From Cryptomeria japonica (taxonomy: Eukaryota > Streptophyta > Pinopsida > Cupressales > Cupressaceae), in contig NC_081410.1 in NCBI RefSeq assembly GCF_030272615.1, positions 115,045,140-115,109,139 of the forward strand: DNA of 64,000 nucleotides. The letters are read 5' to 3'. Below the pieces are notes generated by a model. It saw only the letters and a list, made by a program, of their open reading frames with translations, was not told the DNA's origin and searched no databases. Position 1 is the first letter of the stretch. Every line of letters starts with the position of its first letter. Below, piece after piece: positions 61,534-64,000 of the stretch. The position numbers and the translations under genes were made by a program.

Positions 61534-62796
61534 GGGGAATGTGGAGAACAGATGATGGTCTCTAAACAATAGCTAATCAATGATGCCACAAGATGGGGTA
61601 AGTTGACAATAACTTATGTCGAATGAAGTTTCATAGAAGAGATGGCAATTTTCTAGTGCTTGAAGTGGTGTGCCTCAAAGTAGTGGTGACTTAGGATACA
61701 TGCCCTAGCTAGTGGTTACTAGGGATGGTGGAACTAACCTAAACATGGCCTAGGAAGAAGATACATTTATCATATGCACATCTACAACAAATGTATATCC
61801 CAAAGCAAAAGGTTTTTGATGCCTCAAATAATAATACATAAAATTCAAGAACTATTGAAGATAATGTCAAATTGAAGCATGGTAATGAAATAATAAAAGA
61901 TAAGCAAAAGATAGCATATGAAGTTGGAAAAAATGTGAACACAAAGTAAATTTCTATTAGTAGTTAGGATATGCCTTCCATCCTTGATACTAATGTAGTT
62001 ACAATTTCATTTTTCTACTCCTTTGCCTACATATCGACCAATTGATATGGGTTAGTCTTTGAGTCAACACAAGGTTCAAGTGCCAGTTAGAGAACTGATG
62101 AGAATTCCTAAGCTTAGGTAAATAACATTTTTGCATCTCATTGCCCCTACTATCTTTGAGTAGCCAAGTGAGATTCAAAATATTCCTAAGGATATAATAG
62201 ATCAAGTCAATATGTAGGAGGTCCCTAAGATATGTTTGGGAATTGTTTCTACACATGACAAACAAGTAATTCCATTTTATTGGTCGGTGAATAATTGTAT
62301 GTTAATTTTTTGAGCATCCTACAATGTGATGGCACTAGAAGTCATGGACCAACTAAGCTTGTAAGTGTCAAGATCCTATTTTATTAATTTATTTATTTTT
62401 AAGGTAAGTTGTCAACAAGGGGTCCACTCCCATATACATTGAAATCGAAAAAATCCTGGAACTCACATGACACAAATGGGTGTGCCATGGAATTACATAT
62501 CTATTAATTTTCCTTTTTCTTTGATGATCTCAAGGACATTTTATGTATGGATTTGTTTCAGGAACAACTATGTTGAACCAATGGGCTTTGCCATCTTACA
62601 ATCTCACTCTACAATAAAGCTTTCCTTGGATGAGCAATACATTCCCACACTCAATCTAAATAGGCTTGATCACTGCCAAAGTGTCGAGTACGAGTCCCTA
62701 AGTCTATATCACTTTGATTTATTAGATTGGCAACCCATAATCCATCAAGTTAACTAGTCAATTCGGGCATCTACTCTTGCTCATCGATCTCCTTCT
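61534..62796. other. Intergenic region, no gene seen
   Basis: A 96-codon plus-strand ORF near 62467-62757 has no recognisable domain and no supporting context. I see no other features. Confidence 0.4.
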
Positions 62797-63259
62797 TGTT
62801 GAAATGTGGTGACTGATCAGCAAAGTACTATACACTCAACACGTATCCTCGCCGGGGTCCAAGGCCAGGCTAGGCCCCAGGTAGGGGTTCGGGGGCAGTA
62901 GCCCCCGAGAAAAGCAGGGCTTTGGGGGCGGGAGCCCCCGAGAAAAAAAAAATTGTCGTTTTTCATTGATGAAAACCGACATTGTAATAAAACCCTAAAA
63001 ATGTTGACTTTGATTGTTGCCCTAAAAACGCATGTTATAAGTGGGTGGGATGCTTAAGGCATTGTAAGGTTGATGTACTATTTTTGCTGGATAATAAGAA
63101 AGATTGGACGGCTGTGTATGGTGGACGTAACCCATTCTGGGTGAACCACGTTAAATCTTTGTGTTATCTGTGTCCTGTTTTATTCCTTTATCTTTTGTAT
63201 TTAAATTTGCATATAATTGTTAGTTCATATTTGCTTCAGATCTGCTTGAAACCCTAACA
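62797..63259 (+). mobile_element. Solo LTR (463 bp)
   Basis: Runs TGTTGAAATG to CCCTAACA, with flanking 5-mers CTTCT (62792-62796) and CTTCC (63260-63264), a target duplication with one change. Two GC hairpins lie inside: CGGGGGC-AGTA-GCCCCCG at 62890-62907 and GGGGGC-GGGA-GCCCCC at 62924-62939. There is no retroelement coding sequence on either side. The GC-rich hairpin block resembles those seen in some plant LTRs. Confidence 0.7.
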
Positions 63260-63550
63260 CTTCCTTCCTCGCACTACTCAACACTAGATTCCACAACATA
63301 AATCATTCCACCCATGACCATCCTAAATTTGGAATTATCAATTAGAATATAGTCAGAGGTGTGATGGATGAAAATGGAATCGGGTAGTATTAGGATCTAA
63401 CTCCACTTTCATTCAAACATTGGAATACAAAAGCACCTAGAGGAGCGATTACCTTTGGCTAACTCTTGTAAAGGAGAGTTAAGGGATACTTCTAGGGTTT
63501 TTATTCCTTTGTTGCTATGAAAGGGAATATGCAAAATACGAGCAAAAAGA
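63260..63550. other. Probable LINE 5' leader
   Basis: No coding sequence. It lies directly upstream of an open LINE ORF1 and is therefore read as its 5' untranslated region, possibly truncated by the solo LTR. Confidence 0.35.
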
Positions 63551-64000
63551 ATGGAGCGAAAAAGCGAAGGCGAAATTTCACAGAGGGAGTGCGAGTCGGA
63601 TCAACGATGGTTCGAAAGAAAGGGCAGAGAAGCGATGGTCCCGGAATCAAACCAAATCCAGAGAATCGATGTGGAGGAGGAAATCCAGGAGGATGCGGAA
63701 TTTCTCAAAGACTTGGTGATAATCTGTCGTTTCATTGGGCCGCTGATGGACCGAAGGAAGATAGAAGGTTGGATCGATGCGACTTGGAACTCACCTCACA
63801 TTATGAAGTTCATGTCGAGGGGTTTCTTCATAGTAATATTCGCTACAGAGGAAGAAAGACAGAAGGTGTTGGAAGGAGGACTTTGGAAAATGGAGGATAA
63901 ACCGCTTTATTTGCAAAGATGGCACAAAAATTTCGACCCTTGGAAGACGGATCCATACAATAAACCGATGTGGATCAGATTAAACAATTTACCGTTAGAA
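63551..64000 (+). CDS. LINE ORF1 protein, DUF4283-type, N-terminal part (runs off the window)
   Basis: ATG 63551, after an in-frame TGA at 63518-63520, opens a frame that has no stop up to the right edge (150 codons). The start MERKSEGEISQRECESDQ is followed from residue about 50 by LVIICRFIGPLMDRRKIEGW, MSRGFFIVIFATEEERQKVL, LWKMEDKPLYLQRWHKNFDP and MWIRLNNLPLE. This is the characteristic order of the DUF4283 domain of plant LINE ORF1 proteins. Unlike the other LINE pieces here it has no visible damage, so it may belong to a young copy. A longer-looking frame at 63517-63900 overlaps it but encodes no family motif. Confidence 0.8.
   Translation, partial: MERKSEGEISQRECESDQRWFERKGREAMVPESNQIQRIDVEEEIQEDAEFLKDLVIICRFIGPLMDRRKIEGWIDATWNSPHIMKFMSRGFFIVIFATEEERQKVLEGGLWKMEDKPLYLQRWHKNFDPWKTDPYNKPMWIRLNNLPLE

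Noticed and set aside
62467-62757. 96-codon ORF as a gene.
   Set aside because: No domain, no upstream or splice context, and ordinary AT-rich composition.
63517-63900. 127-codon ORF at the right edge as the gene.
   Set aside because: It is Arg/Gly-rich shadow sequence. The overlapping frame from 63551 carries the DUF4283-type motifs.
1-64000. tRNA, rRNA or CRISPR-like arrays.
   Set aside because: None recognised. The regular repeats present are tandem duplications without spacers.

Overview
The window is nuclear DNA from a seed plant with a large, repeat-packed genome. A gymnosperm is my best guess, inferred from long TE-filled introns and many old, decayed LTR elements in AT-rich DNA; the sequence alone does not prove it. 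Only one ordinary host gene is present. It is a complete 19-exon gene on the minus strand (42668-61016) for the gamma subunit of the COPI coatomer. Every splice junction can be placed and the exons sum to an intact 889-residue protein.

Layout, left to right. 1-828: minus-strand LINE ORF2 fragment (linker and start of reverse transcriptase). 876-11000: a roughly 10-kb two-gene DNA transposon bounded by clusters of AACGGG-CCCC motifs. It carries an accessory gene on the plus strand (4659-6690) and, facing it, a decayed DDE-like transposase gene on the minus strand (10725 to 7833), with tandem repeats between the two 3' ends. 11770-12975: a second minus-strand LINE fragment (end of ORF1 and endonuclease). 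12983-13762: an unassigned 259-codon ORF, then probable retroelement non-coding DNA. 15468-18025: plus-strand Ty1/copia fragment with a 3' LTR. 18455-25968: a Ty3/gypsy element with both LTRs, primer site and polypurine tract, in which the gag-protease block is inverted relative to RT-RNase H-integrase. 25974-26349 and 32285-33120: two halves of one LINE ORF1, split by a complete Ty1/copia element (26350-32284) with a perfect 5-bp target duplication. 33694-34330: an opposite-strand LINE ORF1 fragment beside a CT microsatellite. 34329-35807: LTR-like and tandem-repeat DNA. 35808-40547: a second, truncated copy of the same copia family. 42668-61016: the coatomer gene, with a solo LTR in intron 6 and a MITE in intron 1. 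62797-63259: another solo LTR. 63551-64000: the start of an open LINE ORF1 with a DUF4283-type domain, running off the right edge.

The most unusual part is the 10-kb DNA transposon. Its transposase-like protein has a plausible D-D-E triad and a second-exon module. Its convergent partner gene contains a 174-bp unit in three near-identical tandem copies, each built as exon part, intron, exon part, so that one unit adds exactly 24 codons. The second is the gypsy element with its internally inverted gag-protease segment.
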